Shown here one piece after another: positions 53,380 to 62,504 of a stretch of DNA of 64,000 nucleotides (positions within the stretch are counted from its first letter, which is position 1; each line of letters opens with the position of its first letter). The notes under the pieces were generated by a model. It did not search any database. It was not told where the DNA came from and worked only from the letters and a program-made list of their open reading frames with translations. A program made the position numbers and the translations under genes. Source of the stretch: Rhizobium leguminosarum (GTDB lineage: Bacteria; Pseudomonadota; Alphaproteobacteria; Rhizobiales; Rhizobiaceae); contig NZ_CP016286.1 of assembly GCF_001679785.1 (NCBI RefSeq), positions 2,976,001-3,040,000 on the forward strand. The letters are read 5' to 3'.

Positions 53380-54282
53380 TCAATCCGCAACGACCGGCTT
53401 CAGTGAGTCCTCGAGGCCGATGCGGCGGAACAATTCCGCCCGGACACGGTCGGCGACGCCGTTGACGATCTCCGCGCCGTCCTCGGACGGATCAATATGG
53501 ACGCGGAATGGCCGGGTGCCAAACGGCTTGCCGACGACATTGACGATGGCCGCGGCAACCGCGCTGGCATCGGCGTCCGCAGGTTCGAGCGCTGCCAGGC
53601 CTTGCAGCGCCTGTTCCGGCACGCCCTTGTAGGGTCCTTCATTGTATTCGGCGGCGCGTGCGGCATCAGCAGGCGAGCCGGAATGAGCGAAATGGTTGGT
53701 GCCCTTGGTGAAGGCGCCGGGCACAATGATCGAGGTCTCGATGCCCCAGCGGGTAAGCTCGCCGGCATAGGAGACGGCAAGTGAATCCATCGCCGCCTTG
53801 GCGGCAAAGTAGGGCGAGAGATAGGGAGGCGCGCCGCCGCGGCTGCTCGACGACGATACCCAGACCACCAAGCCCCTGCCCTGCCTGCGCAGATGCGGAA
53901 GTGCTGCTCGGTTCACGCGCTGGGTGGAGAGCACGTTGATGTCGAAGAGTTCGGCGAACCGTTCCGGCGTGAAGGCTTCGGCCGGACCGAAGGACATATG
54001 GCCGGCATTGTGCACGATGACATCAAGGCGGCCCGCATCGACGATGATCCGGGCGACGCCGGCCTCCACTGAAGCGTCGGAAGCGACGTCGAGTTCGACC
54101 GAACGCAGATCGACGTTGTTTTCCCTGGCGAATTCAGCAGCATCGGCGACGGCCGGAGCGTTGCGGCGTTCGGTGGCGCGCATGCCGGCATAGACGGTAT
54201 GGCCGGCCTTTGCGAGGGCGCGGGCGGTAAGAGCGCCGAAACCGCTGGAAGCGCCTGTGATGACGATGACTTGCTTGCTCAT
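53380..54282 (-). CDS. SDR-family oxidoreductase
   Basis: A 300-residue short-chain dehydrogenase. It has the cofactor motif VITGASSGFGALTARALAKA (TGxxxGxG), VHNAGHMSFG in place of NNAG, a catalytic Ser in WVSSSSSRGG and YFAAK as the YxxxK pair. It is likely NADP-dependent, with unknown substrate. It is 79 bp after the second SDR gene on the same strand. Confidence 0.9.
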   Translation of the reverse strand: MSKQVIVITGASSGFGALTARALAKAGHTVYAGMRATERRNAPAVADAAEFARENNVDLRSVELDVASDASVEAGVARIIVDAGRLDVIVHNAGHMSFGPAEAFTPERFAELFDINVLSTQRVNRAALPHLRRQGRGLVVWVSSSSSRGGAPPYLSPYFAAKAAMDSLAVSYAGELTRWGIETSIIVPGAFTKGTNHFAHSGSPADAARAAEYNEGPYKGVPEQALQGLAALEPADADASAVAAAIVNVVGKPFGTRPFRVHIDPSEDGAEIVNGVADRVRAELFRRIGLEDSLKPVVAD

Positions 54283-54361
54283 GATCGTATTCCTTCCGAT
54301 CGGGGTTGGTTGGCAAATGGAGAGCTCTGAACGAGCGGCGGCCATAAAGCTGCCGGCTTCG

Positions 54362-55105
54362 TCAGATCACGCCGCCATTGGCGCGTAGCGTCTGGCCGTT
54401 GATCCAGCCGCCGTCCGGGCCGGCGAGGAAGGCAACCGCAGAAGCGATGTCTTCCGGTGTGCCGAGGCGCTCCAGCGGGTTCATCTTCGCCATGCGGGCG
54501 ATGAGTTCGTCCGACTTGCCGTTGAGAAAAAGCTCGGTGGCGACAGGGCCGGGCGCGATGGCGTTGACCGTGATGTTGCGTCCGCGCATTTCCTTGGCCA
54601 TGATCGCCGTCAGCGTTTCCACGGCAGCCTTGGTGGCGGCATAGACGCCATAGGTTTCGAGCTTCAGGCCGACGACCGATGTCGAGAAGTTGACGACCCG
54701 GCCGCCGTCGCGCAGCCGCTTGGCTGCCTCGCGCAACGTATTGAAGGTGCCCTTCAGATTGACGTCGATCTGGCGGTCGAAATTGGCGTCATCGGCCTCG
54801 GCAAGCGCAGAGAGCATCATGATGCCGGCATTGTTGACGAGCACATCGACGCCGCCGAAAGCGGTTTCCGCGGCATCGAACATGCGGCGGACGGCTTCGG
54901 CATCGCTGACATCGGCTTTCGCCGTCAGCGCCTTGCCGCCGGCCTGCTCGATCTCCTGGGCCAATTCCTCGGCCGGAGCGGCATTGCCAGAATAATTGAT
55001 GACGACGGTGAAACCGTCCTTGGCGAGGCGCTCGGCGACCGCCGCGCCGATGCCGCGGGAAGCGCCGGTCACCAGTGCGACCTTACCGTTTTCTTTGGAA
55101 GCCAT
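54362..55105 (-). CDS. SDR-family oxidoreductase (3-ketoacyl-ACP reductase-like)
   Basis: A 247-residue classical SDR with ALVTGASRGIGAAVAERLAK (TGASRGIG), LVNNAGIM, catalytic Ser in VVNFSTSVVG, YAATK and the C-terminal GPDGGWINGQTLRANGGV. Length and motifs fit the FabG-like group, though a role outside fatty acid synthesis is likely because it is paired with another SDR and a LysR regulator divergent from it (104-bp gap). Confidence 0.92.
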   Translation of the reverse strand: MASKENGKVALVTGASRGIGAAVAERLAKDGFTVVINYSGNAAPAEELAQEIEQAGGKALTAKADVSDAEAVRRMFDAAETAFGGVDVLVNNAGIMMLSALAEADDANFDRQIDVNLKGTFNTLREAAKRLRDGGRVVNFSTSVVGLKLETYGVYAATKAAVETLTAIMAKEMRGRNITVNAIAPGPVATELFLNGKSDELIARMAKMNPLERLGTPEDIASAVAFLAGPDGGWINGQTLRANGGVI

Positions 55106-55209
55106 TGTCCTTCTCCTTCATTCTGCGCCGCAGCGCGTTTTCGATGAGGAGAGGATGCGTCTTTTCCTTTTGCGGATAATCGCGCATTATTCCGCATCGC
55201 TATCCGGGA

Positions 55210-56133
55210 ATGACGAACAAACAGATGGACAGATTTGACGCCATGCGCGTGTTTTGCCGTGTCGTGGAACGCTGCAGCTTCACGCTTGCCGCCGAGGACA
55301 CCGGTCTGCCGCGCTCGACCGTCACCGATGCGGTCAAGGGGCTGGAAGCCCGTCTCGGCGTGCGCCTGCTCCAGCGCACGACGCGCCACGTCAGTCCGAC
55401 GCTTGATGGCGAGGCCCATTACCAACGCTGCCTGTCGATCCTTGCCGATATCGAGGAAGCCGAAGGCGCCTTCGCCGGCGCCAAGCCGAAGGGCATGCTG
55501 CGTGTCGACGTGCACGGCACGCTCGCCCGCCATTTCGTGCTGCCGAGCCTGCCGTCCTTCCTGGAGACCTATCCGGAGATCGAATTCTACATGAGCGAGG
55601 GCGATCGGCTGGTCGATCTCGTGCGTGAGGGCATTGATTGCGTGCTGCGCGTCGGCACGCCTGGAGATGGCGACATGGTCGCCCGGCGCGTCGCCCTGCT
55701 CGATGAGGTGACGCTCGCCTCTCCTGCCTACATCGCCCGCCACGGCCTGCCGCAACATCCCGACCGGCTTGCCGGCCATCGCATGGTCGGCTTCCACTCC
55801 AGCGGCACCGGCAGCCCGCTGCCGCTCGAATTCATCGTCGACGGCACGGTGCGTGACATCACCATTCCCGCCACCGTCGCGGTCAACGCCGCCGAAAGCT
55901 ATATTTCAGCGGCGAGGATGGGTCTCGGCATGATCCAGATCCCGCGCTATCACGCCGAAGAAGACCTTGCCGCGGGAACGCTGGTCCAGATACTGCAGGA
56001 TTTTCCGCTGACCCCGACACCGGTTTCCCTGCTCTACCCCCGCAACCGCCAGCTTTCGCCACGCGTGCGCGTCTTCATCGACTGGCTGGTGAAGGTCTTT
56101 GCTCGACAAAATTCCGAAAACGCGCTTCACTAA
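55210..56133 (+). CDS. LysR-family transcriptional regulator
   Basis: A 307-residue LysR protein with HTH RFDAMRVFCRVVERCSFTLA and SSTV-like LPRSTVTDAVKGLEARLGVR, then an effector domain (FYMSEGDRLVDLVREGIDCV). It is similar in type to the LysR at 52202-53113. An ATG at 55225 is an alternative start. Divergent from the SDR pair, which it probably regulates. Confidence 0.92.
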   Translation: MTNKQMDRFDAMRVFCRVVERCSFTLAAEDTGLPRSTVTDAVKGLEARLGVRLLQRTTRHVSPTLDGEAHYQRCLSILADIEEAEGAFAGAKPKGMLRVDVHGTLARHFVLPSLPSFLETYPEIEFYMSEGDRLVDLVREGIDCVLRVGTPGDGDMVARRVALLDEVTLASPAYIARHGLPQHPDRLAGHRMVGFHSSGTGSPLPLEFIVDGTVRDITIPATVAVNAAESYISAARMGLGMIQIPRYHAEEDLAAGTLVQILQDFPLTPTPVSLLYPRNRQLSPRVRVFIDWLVKVFARQNSENALH

Positions 56134-56163
56134 AATGCATCTCACTAAAATGCATATTGCTAA

Positions 56164-56502
<339 letters not shown>

Positions 56503-56573
56503 TGTCTGTGGCCGAAAAACATGACGCGGTTTCGGGATGACGGCGAGCGCGCTGAATGTTATCTGCGTCGGCC

Positions 56574-57173
56574 ATGACCGATGGTGGAACGATATCAGGT
56601 GCGATCGGCACCGGCACGCTCACTGGCGAAAGCCTCAGGAAGTTTTTCGAACGCGATGCGATCGCTGTCTCTCGCGACCTGCTCGGCTGCCATCTGACCG
56701 TGAACGGCGTCGGCGGACGCATCACCGAGACCGAAGCCTATTTCCCCGACGACGAGGCCTCGCACAGCTTCCGCGGCCCGACCAAGCGCAACGGCGCCAT
56801 GTATGGCAAGCCGGGCAACGTCTATATCTACCGCATCTACGGCATGTACTGGTGCCTGAATTTTGTCTGCCATCCGGGCTCGGCTGCACTCATCCGCGCC
56901 CTGGAGCCGGAAACGGGAATCCCTCAGATGATGGAGCGGCGCGGCACCGATACGCTGACGTCGCTCTGCAGCGGTCCCGGCAAGCTCTGCCAGGCGCTCG
57001 GCATCGACATCGCGATCAATGACAGGCTGCTTGATCGCGCGCCCTATGCGATCGCTCCGTCAGCACCTGTGCCGATCGTCTCGGGAAAACGCATCGGCAT
57101 TACGAAAAATGCTGAAGCACCATGGCGCTTCGGCGTTCAGGGATCGCGTTTTCTCAGCAAGCCGTTTCGCTAA
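56574..57173 (+). CDS. DNA-3-methyladenine glycosylase (AAG/MPG family)
   Basis: A 199-residue base-excision repair enzyme that removes alkylated purines. Motifs include FFERDAIAVSRDLLGCHLTV, GRITETEAYFPDDEASHSFR (the catalytic Glu in ETEAY), MYGKPGNVYIYRIYGMYWCL and GPGKLCQALGI. The start could also be the ATG at 56556. The two convergent genes, this one and emrB, are separated by a palindromic repeat that may end both transcripts. Confidence 0.93.
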   Translation: MTDGGTISGAIGTGTLTGESLRKFFERDAIAVSRDLLGCHLTVNGVGGRITETEAYFPDDEASHSFRGPTKRNGAMYGKPGNVYIYRIYGMYWCLNFVCHPGSAALIRALEPETGIPQMMERRGTDTLTSLCSGPGKLCQALGIDIAINDRLLDRAPYAIAPSAPVPIVSGKRIGITKNAEAPWRFGVQGSRFLSKPFR

Positions 57174-57220
57174 AGCAATTCCAGGAAAAGTGCGAAGCGG
57201 TTTTTCGTCCGGAATTGCGC
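57172..57220. repeat. short rhizobial-type palindrome between convergent genes
   Basis: GCAATTCC (57175-57182) pairs with GGAATTGC (57211-57218), with an inner AGGAAAA/TTTTTC pairing around a GTGCGAAGCGG loop. The sequence resembles a repeat I recall in many rhizobial intergenic regions. It begins at the glycosylase stop codon. Confidence 0.6.
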
Positions 57221-57231
57221 GAATCTCGAGT

Positions 57232-58773
57232 TCATTCCATGACGGCGCTGTGGTCGACGGCGGGTGCTGCCTTCGGCTTGCGCAGCAAGAGCACCAGCGG
57301 AATGACCGCAAGCGACATCAGCATCAGCAGCTTGAAATCGTCCATATAGGCGATGATTGTCGCTTGCAGCGTGATGATCTCGTTGAGCGAAGCGCGGCCG
57401 GCCGCCGTCACCGGGCTGAGCCCCTGCGCCGCCACCGCATTGAAGGCGTGGTTGAACGGCGTCACATAAGCCGCGATCGATTCATGATTGCTCTGCGTGT
57501 TCTCGACGATCAGTGCCGAGACGATGGAGATGCCGACCGCCGAGCCGATGTTTCGCGACAGGTTATAGAGACCGGTGCCGTCGCCGCGCATATGGGCGGG
57601 CAGCGTGGAAAAGGCGATCGTCGTCAGCGGCACGAACAGAAAGCCGAGGCCGGCGCCCTGGATGAAGCCGACGGAGACGATCGTCCATTGCGAGACGTCG
57701 GGCGTCCAGCCGGTCATGTCGTACATCGCCCATGCGGTGAGCCCCAAGCCGAGCGCCAGCAACGCGCGCGTATCGACCTTGCCGACCAGCCGCCCGACGA
57801 TGAACATGCAGAGCATGGTGCCGAGCCCGCGCGGCCCCATGACGATGCCGGCGGTGATCACGGGGTAGCCCATCAGCGTCTGCAGATAGGGCGTCATCAG
57901 CGCCAGCGAGGCGAGATAGGTGATGCCGACCACGAAGATGAAGATCATGCTGATCGAGAAGTTCTGGTCGAGGAACAGCTTCGGATTGACGAAGGATTTC
58001 TCCGCCGTCAGCGTATGCACGATCAGCAGATAGAAGGCCGAGGCGCAGATCAACGCCTCGAGCATGATCTCACCGGAAGAGAACCAGTCGAGCTGCTCGC
58101 CGCGGTCGAGGAAGAGCTGAAGCGCGGCGATGCCGAGGCTCATCATCCCGAAGCCGAACCAGTCCAGTTTGGCCAGCAGATCCCTCTTGGTCTCGGTGAC
58201 GAAGACGACGATGCCCATGAAAGCCAGCGCGCCGATCGGCACGTTGATATAAAACACCCAGCGCCAGCTGATATTGTCGGTCAGCCAGCCGCCGATGACA
58301 GGCCCAAGCACCGGCCCTACCATGACCGAGACGCCGAATAGGGCCATCGCCGAACCGCGCTCCTCGACCGTATAGATATCCAGCAGGATGCCCTGGGAAA
58401 GCGGCACGAGCGATGCGCCGAACAGGCCCTGCAGCAGCCGGAACGCGACGATCTGGTTCAGCGATTGCGCCAGGCCGCAAAGAACGGAGGCCGCCACGAA
58501 GCCGGCAATGGCGACGAGCAGCACGCGTTTGCGGCCGAACTTGGCGGCAAGGAAGCCCGACGGCGGCGTCATGATTGCCGCCGCGACGATATAGGAGGTC
58601 AGCACCCAGTTGATCTGGTCGGCGGAGGCCGACACGCTGCCCTGGATATAGGGCAGCGCCACGTTGGCGATCGTCGTGTCCAGCGCCTGCATGATGACGG
58701 CGAGAATGACGCAGGCCGTGATCGCACCGCGATTGGCAATCGGCGTCGCCGGAGAAGCGGAAGCGTTACTCAT
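57232..58773 (-). CDS. emrB: DHA2-family MFS drug exporter (EmrB-like)
   Basis: A 513-residue, fourteen-segment transporter with LDTTIANVALPYIQGSVSAS (motif D1), the motif A sequence GFLAAKFGRKRVLLVAIAGF and motif C in VGPVLGPVIGGWLTDNISWR. It exports toxic hydrophobic compounds together with the EmrA adaptor. The ATG at 58773 overlaps the emrA stop by eight bases (ATGAGTAA), so translation is coupled. Confidence 0.94.
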   Translation of the reverse strand: MSNASASPATPIANRGAITACVILAVIMQALDTTIANVALPYIQGSVSASADQINWVLTSYIVAAAIMTPPSGFLAAKFGRKRVLLVAIAGFVAASVLCGLAQSLNQIVAFRLLQGLFGASLVPLSQGILLDIYTVEERGSAMALFGVSVMVGPVLGPVIGGWLTDNISWRWVFYINVPIGALAFMGIVVFVTETKRDLLAKLDWFGFGMMSLGIAALQLFLDRGEQLDWFSSGEIMLEALICASAFYLLIVHTLTAEKSFVNPKLFLDQNFSISMIFIFVVGITYLASLALMTPYLQTLMGYPVITAGIVMGPRGLGTMLCMFIVGRLVGKVDTRALLALGLGLTAWAMYDMTGWTPDVSQWTIVSVGFIQGAGLGFLFVPLTTIAFSTLPAHMRGDGTGLYNLSRNIGSAVGISIVSALIVENTQSNHESIAAYVTPFNHAFNAVAAQGLSPVTAAGRASLNEIITLQATIIAYMDDFKLLMLMSLAVIPLVLLLRKPKAAPAVDHSAVME

Positions 58774-59860
58774 GATCCTCGCCCTGAGGCCGGCCCAGAA
58801 GCTTGTTGACGAAATCAGGCAGGCCGCGGGCATGACCGGTCTCGACATCAACCACCGTGCTCATGCCGACGCGCAGCGGCGGCTTGCCGTCGGCGTCCTC
58901 GATGCTGACGCGCATCGGAATGCGCTGCACGACCTTCACCCAGTTGCCCGTGGTGTTCTGCGCCGGCAGCAGCGAGAAGCTGGAGCCGGAGGCCGGGCTG
59001 ATGCTCTCGACCTTGCCCTTCCATGTCACGCCGGGATAGGTGTCGACATAGATCTCGGCCGTCTGGCCGGGCTTGACATAAGTTAGCTCGGTTTCCTTCG
59101 GGCTGGCGGCGATCCAGAGACGGTTGGTGGCAACAAGCGAGAAGGCCTGCTGCGAAGCCTGCAGGTAGGAGCCGACCTGCAGCGCGTTGACATTGGTGAC
59201 GATGCCGTCGAACGGCGCCTTGACGACGCTGTGGTCGAGTTCGCGCTGGGCATTGTCGACCTGCGACTTGGCCTGCAGGTAGAGCGGGTTTTCCTCGATC
59301 GGCTGGTCGGCATTGCCGCCGAGCTGGGCGAGCGTCGTTGCGGCTTCCGCCTTGGCGACGGCAACCTTCTGCTGCGCGGCTTCCAGATTGTGCTTGGCTT
59401 CGTCATAGGCCGACTGCGTCGCGCTGCCGTTGTTGACGAGGTTCTGCTGCCGGTCAAACTGATCCTGATAATAGGGCAGATCGGCTTGCGCCTGCGTGAT
59501 CTCGGCAAGCGACTGCTGATAGCTGGCCTTGAGATTCATGATCTGGTTGCGCTGCGCGCCGAGCTGCGCCTTGGCGCCATCAAGCGCGATCCTGAAAGAA
59601 TCCGACCGCAGGCTGAAGAGCACCTGTCCCGCCCTGACCGCCTCGTTCTCATGCACATCGATCTGGTCGACGATACCCGAGACATCGGTGGTAAGCCCGA
59701 CCATGTCGGCCTGGATATAGGCGTTGTCGGTCGACATCACCTGGCCGCCATTGACGTAATAATAACCGCCGACAATGAGTGCCATCGGCAGCAGGGCAAA
59801 CAGGATCGGCCGCGTGAGACTGCGCCGGCGGCGGACCTTGTTACCGCCAGGCGCAGCCAC
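58766..59860 (-). CDS. emrA: EmrA-type membrane fusion protein; apparent 5' frameshift
   Basis: A 364-residue HlyD/EmrA adaptor as an open frame from a GTG at 59860. It has a membrane anchor (PILFALLPMALIVGGYYYV), a lipoyl half motif (DVSGIVDQIDVHENEAVRAG), a long coiled coil and beta domains (VKPGQTAEIYVDTYPGVTWK). The expected start is an ATG at 59994 overlapping marR by eight bases. That frame (MADQSPSAS) runs into a stop, while the natural continuation (VVADANAKTETPVEENEAKQ) is in the next frame. A single missing C in the CCCCC tract at 59977-59981 would explain it. The GTG could still give a product lacking about 45 cytoplasmic residues. Confidence 0.85.
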   Translation of the reverse strand: MAAPGGNKVRRRRSLTRPILFALLPMALIVGGYYYVNGGQVMSTDNAYIQADMVGLTTDVSGIVDQIDVHENEAVRAGQVLFSLRSDSFRIALDGAKAQLGAQRNQIMNLKASYQQSLAEITQAQADLPYYQDQFDRQQNLVNNGSATQSAYDEAKHNLEAAQQKVAVAKAEAATTLAQLGGNADQPIEENPLYLQAKSQVDNAQRELDHSVVKAPFDGIVTNVNALQVGSYLQASQQAFSLVATNRLWIAASPKETELTYVKPGQTAEIYVDTYPGVTWKGKVESISPASGSSFSLLPAQNTTGNWVKVVQRIPMRVSIEDADGKPPLRVGMSTVVDVETGHARGLPDFVNKLLGRPQGEDHE

Positions 59861-59986
59861 GGCGGCAGCCGGCGCTGAATTGGATGAAGGCGCTTCGGCT
59901 ACCGTTTCCTGCTGTTTCGCTTCGTTTTCTTCGACAGGAGTCTCGGTCTTGGCATTGGCGTCGGCAACGACGCGGAGGGGGATTGA

Positions 59987-60451
59987 TCAGCCATCGTTCG
60001 TCTCATTCTCGTCAACCGGGCTGCGGCATGCCTGAATCAGGTTCGTCTTCATTACGGATAGGATGTGGAAAAGCTGCTCGCGCTGCTCGGCCGAAACACT
60101 TTGCAGCGCTTCCGCGCGGGTGGTGTCGCCGAGCTCGCGCATTTCGGCAAGCAGCGGGTGCGCCTCCTCGCGCATATAAAGCAACCAGATACGCCGGTCG
60201 GTCGGGTGCTGGCGGCGCTCGATCAGCCCGCGTTCGGCGAGCTTGTCGAGAATGCGCACCAGCGTAATCGGCTCGACTTCGAGGATTTCGGCAAGGCCGC
60301 CCTGATGGATACCTTCGTTATTCGAGAGATAGGCAAGCGTCTGCCATTGCGACCGTGTCAGCCCAAGGCACTTCGCGCGCTGCTCGAACCGCTTGCGCAG
60401 CAGCCGTGCGACGTCGTGGAGAAGGAAACCGAGGGTCGGAGTGGCGTTCAT
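59987..60451 (-). CDS. MarR-family transcriptional regulator
   Basis: A 154-residue winged-helix repressor. The DNA-binding segment reads GLTRSQWQTLAYLSNNEGIH, QGGLAEILEVEPITLVRILD and ERRQHPTDRRIWLLYMREEA (the wing). It heads the operon marR-emrA-emrB and probably represses it until a phenolic or other ligand binds. An inverted repeat lies 20 bp upstream of its start. Confidence 0.93.
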   Translation of the reverse strand: MNATPTLGFLLHDVARLLRKRFEQRAKCLGLTRSQWQTLAYLSNNEGIHQGGLAEILEVEPITLVRILDKLAERGLIERRQHPTDRRIWLLYMREEAHPLLAEMRELGDTTRAEALQSVSAEQREQLFHILSVMKTNLIQACRSPVDENETNDG

Positions 60452-60470
60452 GAAAACCTGTGACCGTTAT

Positions 60471-60488
60471 TTATAAGCATCCTTATAA
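60471..60488. promoter_or_regulatory. candidate MarR operator
   Basis: Perfect dyad TTATAAG-CATC-CTTATAA starting 20 bp before the marR ATG, in an AT-rich promoter-like region. MarR repressors commonly bind such autoregulatory palindromes. A second dyad TGTGCA-C-TGCACA is at 60510-60522. Confidence 0.55.
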
Positions 60489-60697
60489 TATCGGTAGATA
60501 TATTGAGCATGTGCACTGCACAAGCGCATGGACGGCAGATTCAGCAATGGCGGCTAAAATGCCGCAGACCGGGTCAAGCATATCCTGCAGTTTCTCCTTT
60601 CGCCGTTTGCAAGCGCCAGCCGGTAGCCGCAGCACAGCTCCGCCCTAATTTTGCGACAGGAACAGCCTCCGCCCGGAGGCGCGCATTGGGGAGCTCG

Positions 60698-62242
60698 ATG
60701 GCGTTCTTCGAAAGCATGCTGACGCTGCTGCTGGTGGCGATCGTCTTTCTGCAATTCTCCAGGAAATTCCGGATTCCCTATCCGACAATGCTGGCGATCG
60801 CCGGCGTCATTGTCGCGGCCGTGCCCTGGGCGCCCGAGGTTTCAATCGATCCCGAGCTTGCGCTGGCGCTGCTGATCGCGCCCGTGCTCTTCGACGCCGC
60901 CTATGATCTGCCGCCGCGAACATTGAGACGCAACTGGCTGCCGCTGTTCTCGCTCGCCGCCATCGCCGTGATCGTGACGGCCGCAGCCGTCGCCACCGTC
61001 AGCGTGACGATAGCCGGCCTGCCGGTTGCCGCAGCCGTCGCACTCGGCGCCATCGTCGCGCCGCCGGATGCAGCCGCCGCCACCGCCATGCTCGACCGCT
61101 TCACCCTGCCGCGCCAGACCTATGTGATCCTGAAGGGTGAAAGCCTCCTGAACGACGCCGTCGCGCTGCTGATCTTCAGCGCCGCGGTGGCAGCCGCCGC
61201 AAGCCCCACCTTCTTCGCCGGCGCCCTGGCGGAGCTGGCGCTCGCCGTGCCTGGCGGCCTCATCCTCGGTTATCTCCTGGGCCGTCTCTACATGGTCGTC
61301 GGTCTGAGGCTCGCCGGCACGCTTGGCGGCACCTTACTCGAATTCGTCGCCACTTTCGGCACGTGGATCATCGCCGAGCGGCTGCACCTTTCGGCAATTC
61401 TGGCGATCGTCGTCTATGCGATGGTGATCGCCCGCTACATGCCCGAGCGGCAGACGGCCCGCCACCGCATTCATTCCTATTCGGTCTGGGAAGCCGCGGT
61501 CTTTCTGCTCAACGTGCTCGCTTTCCTGCTGATGGGCCTGCAGGCCCGCCAGATCGTCCTCGACCTCGATCCCGGCCGCCTGAATTTCGCGATCACCTTC
61601 GCCGCCATGGTCTTCGTCACCGTCATCGTCGTCCGCCTGGCCTGGGTGCTCTTCTATAATCGCGTCATCAACTTTCTCGCCGCGCGCGGACGCACGACAC
61701 AAGCCGTTCCGACCTTCGCCACCAGCCTGCTTGCCGGCTGGTGCGGCATGCGCGGCCTCGTCACGCTGGCAACTGCGCTCGCTTTGCCGATCGACTTTCC
61801 CGATCGCGATATCATCCTGCTCAGCGCGCTCGCCGTCGTTCTCGGCACGCTCATCGTCCAGGGCCTGACGCTCGGGCCGCTGATCCGTTACCTGAAATTC
61901 GACCCGGACACCTCCCTGGACCGCGACCTCGCCAGAGCCCGAGTCACGTTGATCGATGCGGCCCTTGCCGAACTCGCTGGCGGCGAGGACAAATCCACCC
62001 GCATCCTGCGCGACGTCTACACCTCCGAGCGCGAAATCGCCGCTGACGGAAAACACCCGCGCGAGGTCAGCAGGCTCGACAAGCAGCGCCGCAACGTCAT
62101 CGTCGCGAAACGCCGCAGATTGGCAGCGATGCGCCGCGCTGACGAGATCGACGATGATGTCTTTCACATGCTGGAACAGGAGCTCGACTGGGCCGAACTC
62201 GCCGCCCTGCCGCCCGGCAGAGACGAGATCGTCGAGAGCTGA
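60698..62242 (+). CDS. CPA1-family Na+/H+ antiporter (NhaP type)
   Basis: A 514-residue exchanger with about twelve membrane segments. Motifs are VALGAIVAPPDAAAATAML (the GAIVAPPDA helix), VILKGESLLNDAVALLIFSA (the ion-binding ND pair of CPA1 proteins) and LAGWCGMRGLVTLATALALP (GxRG). A soluble C-terminal helical tail of about 100 residues follows (LIDAALAELAGGEDKSTRIL). It extrudes Na+ or K+ for protons in pH and salt homeostasis. The ATG at 60698 follows GGGGAG. Confidence 0.93.
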   Translation: MAFFESMLTLLLVAIVFLQFSRKFRIPYPTMLAIAGVIVAAVPWAPEVSIDPELALALLIAPVLFDAAYDLPPRTLRRNWLPLFSLAAIAVIVTAAAVATVSVTIAGLPVAAAVALGAIVAPPDAAAATAMLDRFTLPRQTYVILKGESLLNDAVALLIFSAAVAAAASPTFFAGALAELALAVPGGLILGYLLGRLYMVVGLRLAGTLGGTLLEFVATFGTWIIAERLHLSAILAIVVYAMVIARYMPERQTARHRIHSYSVWEAAVFLLNVLAFLLMGLQARQIVLDLDPGRLNFAITFAAMVFVTVIVVRLAWVLFYNRVINFLAARGRTTQAVPTFATSLLAGWCGMRGLVTLATALALPIDFPDRDIILLSALAVVLGTLIVQGLTLGPLIRYLKFDPDTSLDRDLARARVTLIDAALAELAGGEDKSTRILRDVYTSEREIAADGKHPREVSRLDKQRRNVIVAKRRRLAAMRRADEIDDDVFHMLEQELDWAELAALPPGRDEIVES

Positions 62243-62264
62243 TGCCCTCTGTGACGTTTTGATG

Positions 62265-62290
62265 GATTCCGGAATCGTTACCAATTGGTA
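62265..62290. promoter_or_regulatory. twin 12-bp palindromes upstream of the second RND pair
   Basis: GATTCCGGAATC (62265-62276) and TACCAATTGGTA (62279-62290) are two adjacent perfect palindromes, about 215 bp before the adaptor ATG and 23 bp after the antiporter stop. They could be operators for a TetR-type regulator; the first also holds two overlapping GANTC sites. No such regulator gene is adjacent. Confidence 0.4.
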
Positions 62291-62504
62291 TTTGCAATTT
62301 TTCGCCGCTGCCGTTTATAGTCCAATTCCATAGGGTTACGATTTTTCCGATGTGCATTGCGTGCCGGCCTTCCTTTTCCAAGGGATTGAACGCCGGGGAA
62401 ATCACGGGGGCAGAGACCCTCGGTCAAAGCAGCAAGACATGAACAGCATCACTTCATCTTGAGGTTGGCGGCAGTGAATCGGCCGTCGAGATTGGAGGAC
62501 CGGT

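Noticed and set aside
57019..58341. 440-residue plus-strand frame
   Set aside because: Antisense to emrB; its His/Arg/Asp-rich sequence is a reverse-frame artefact.
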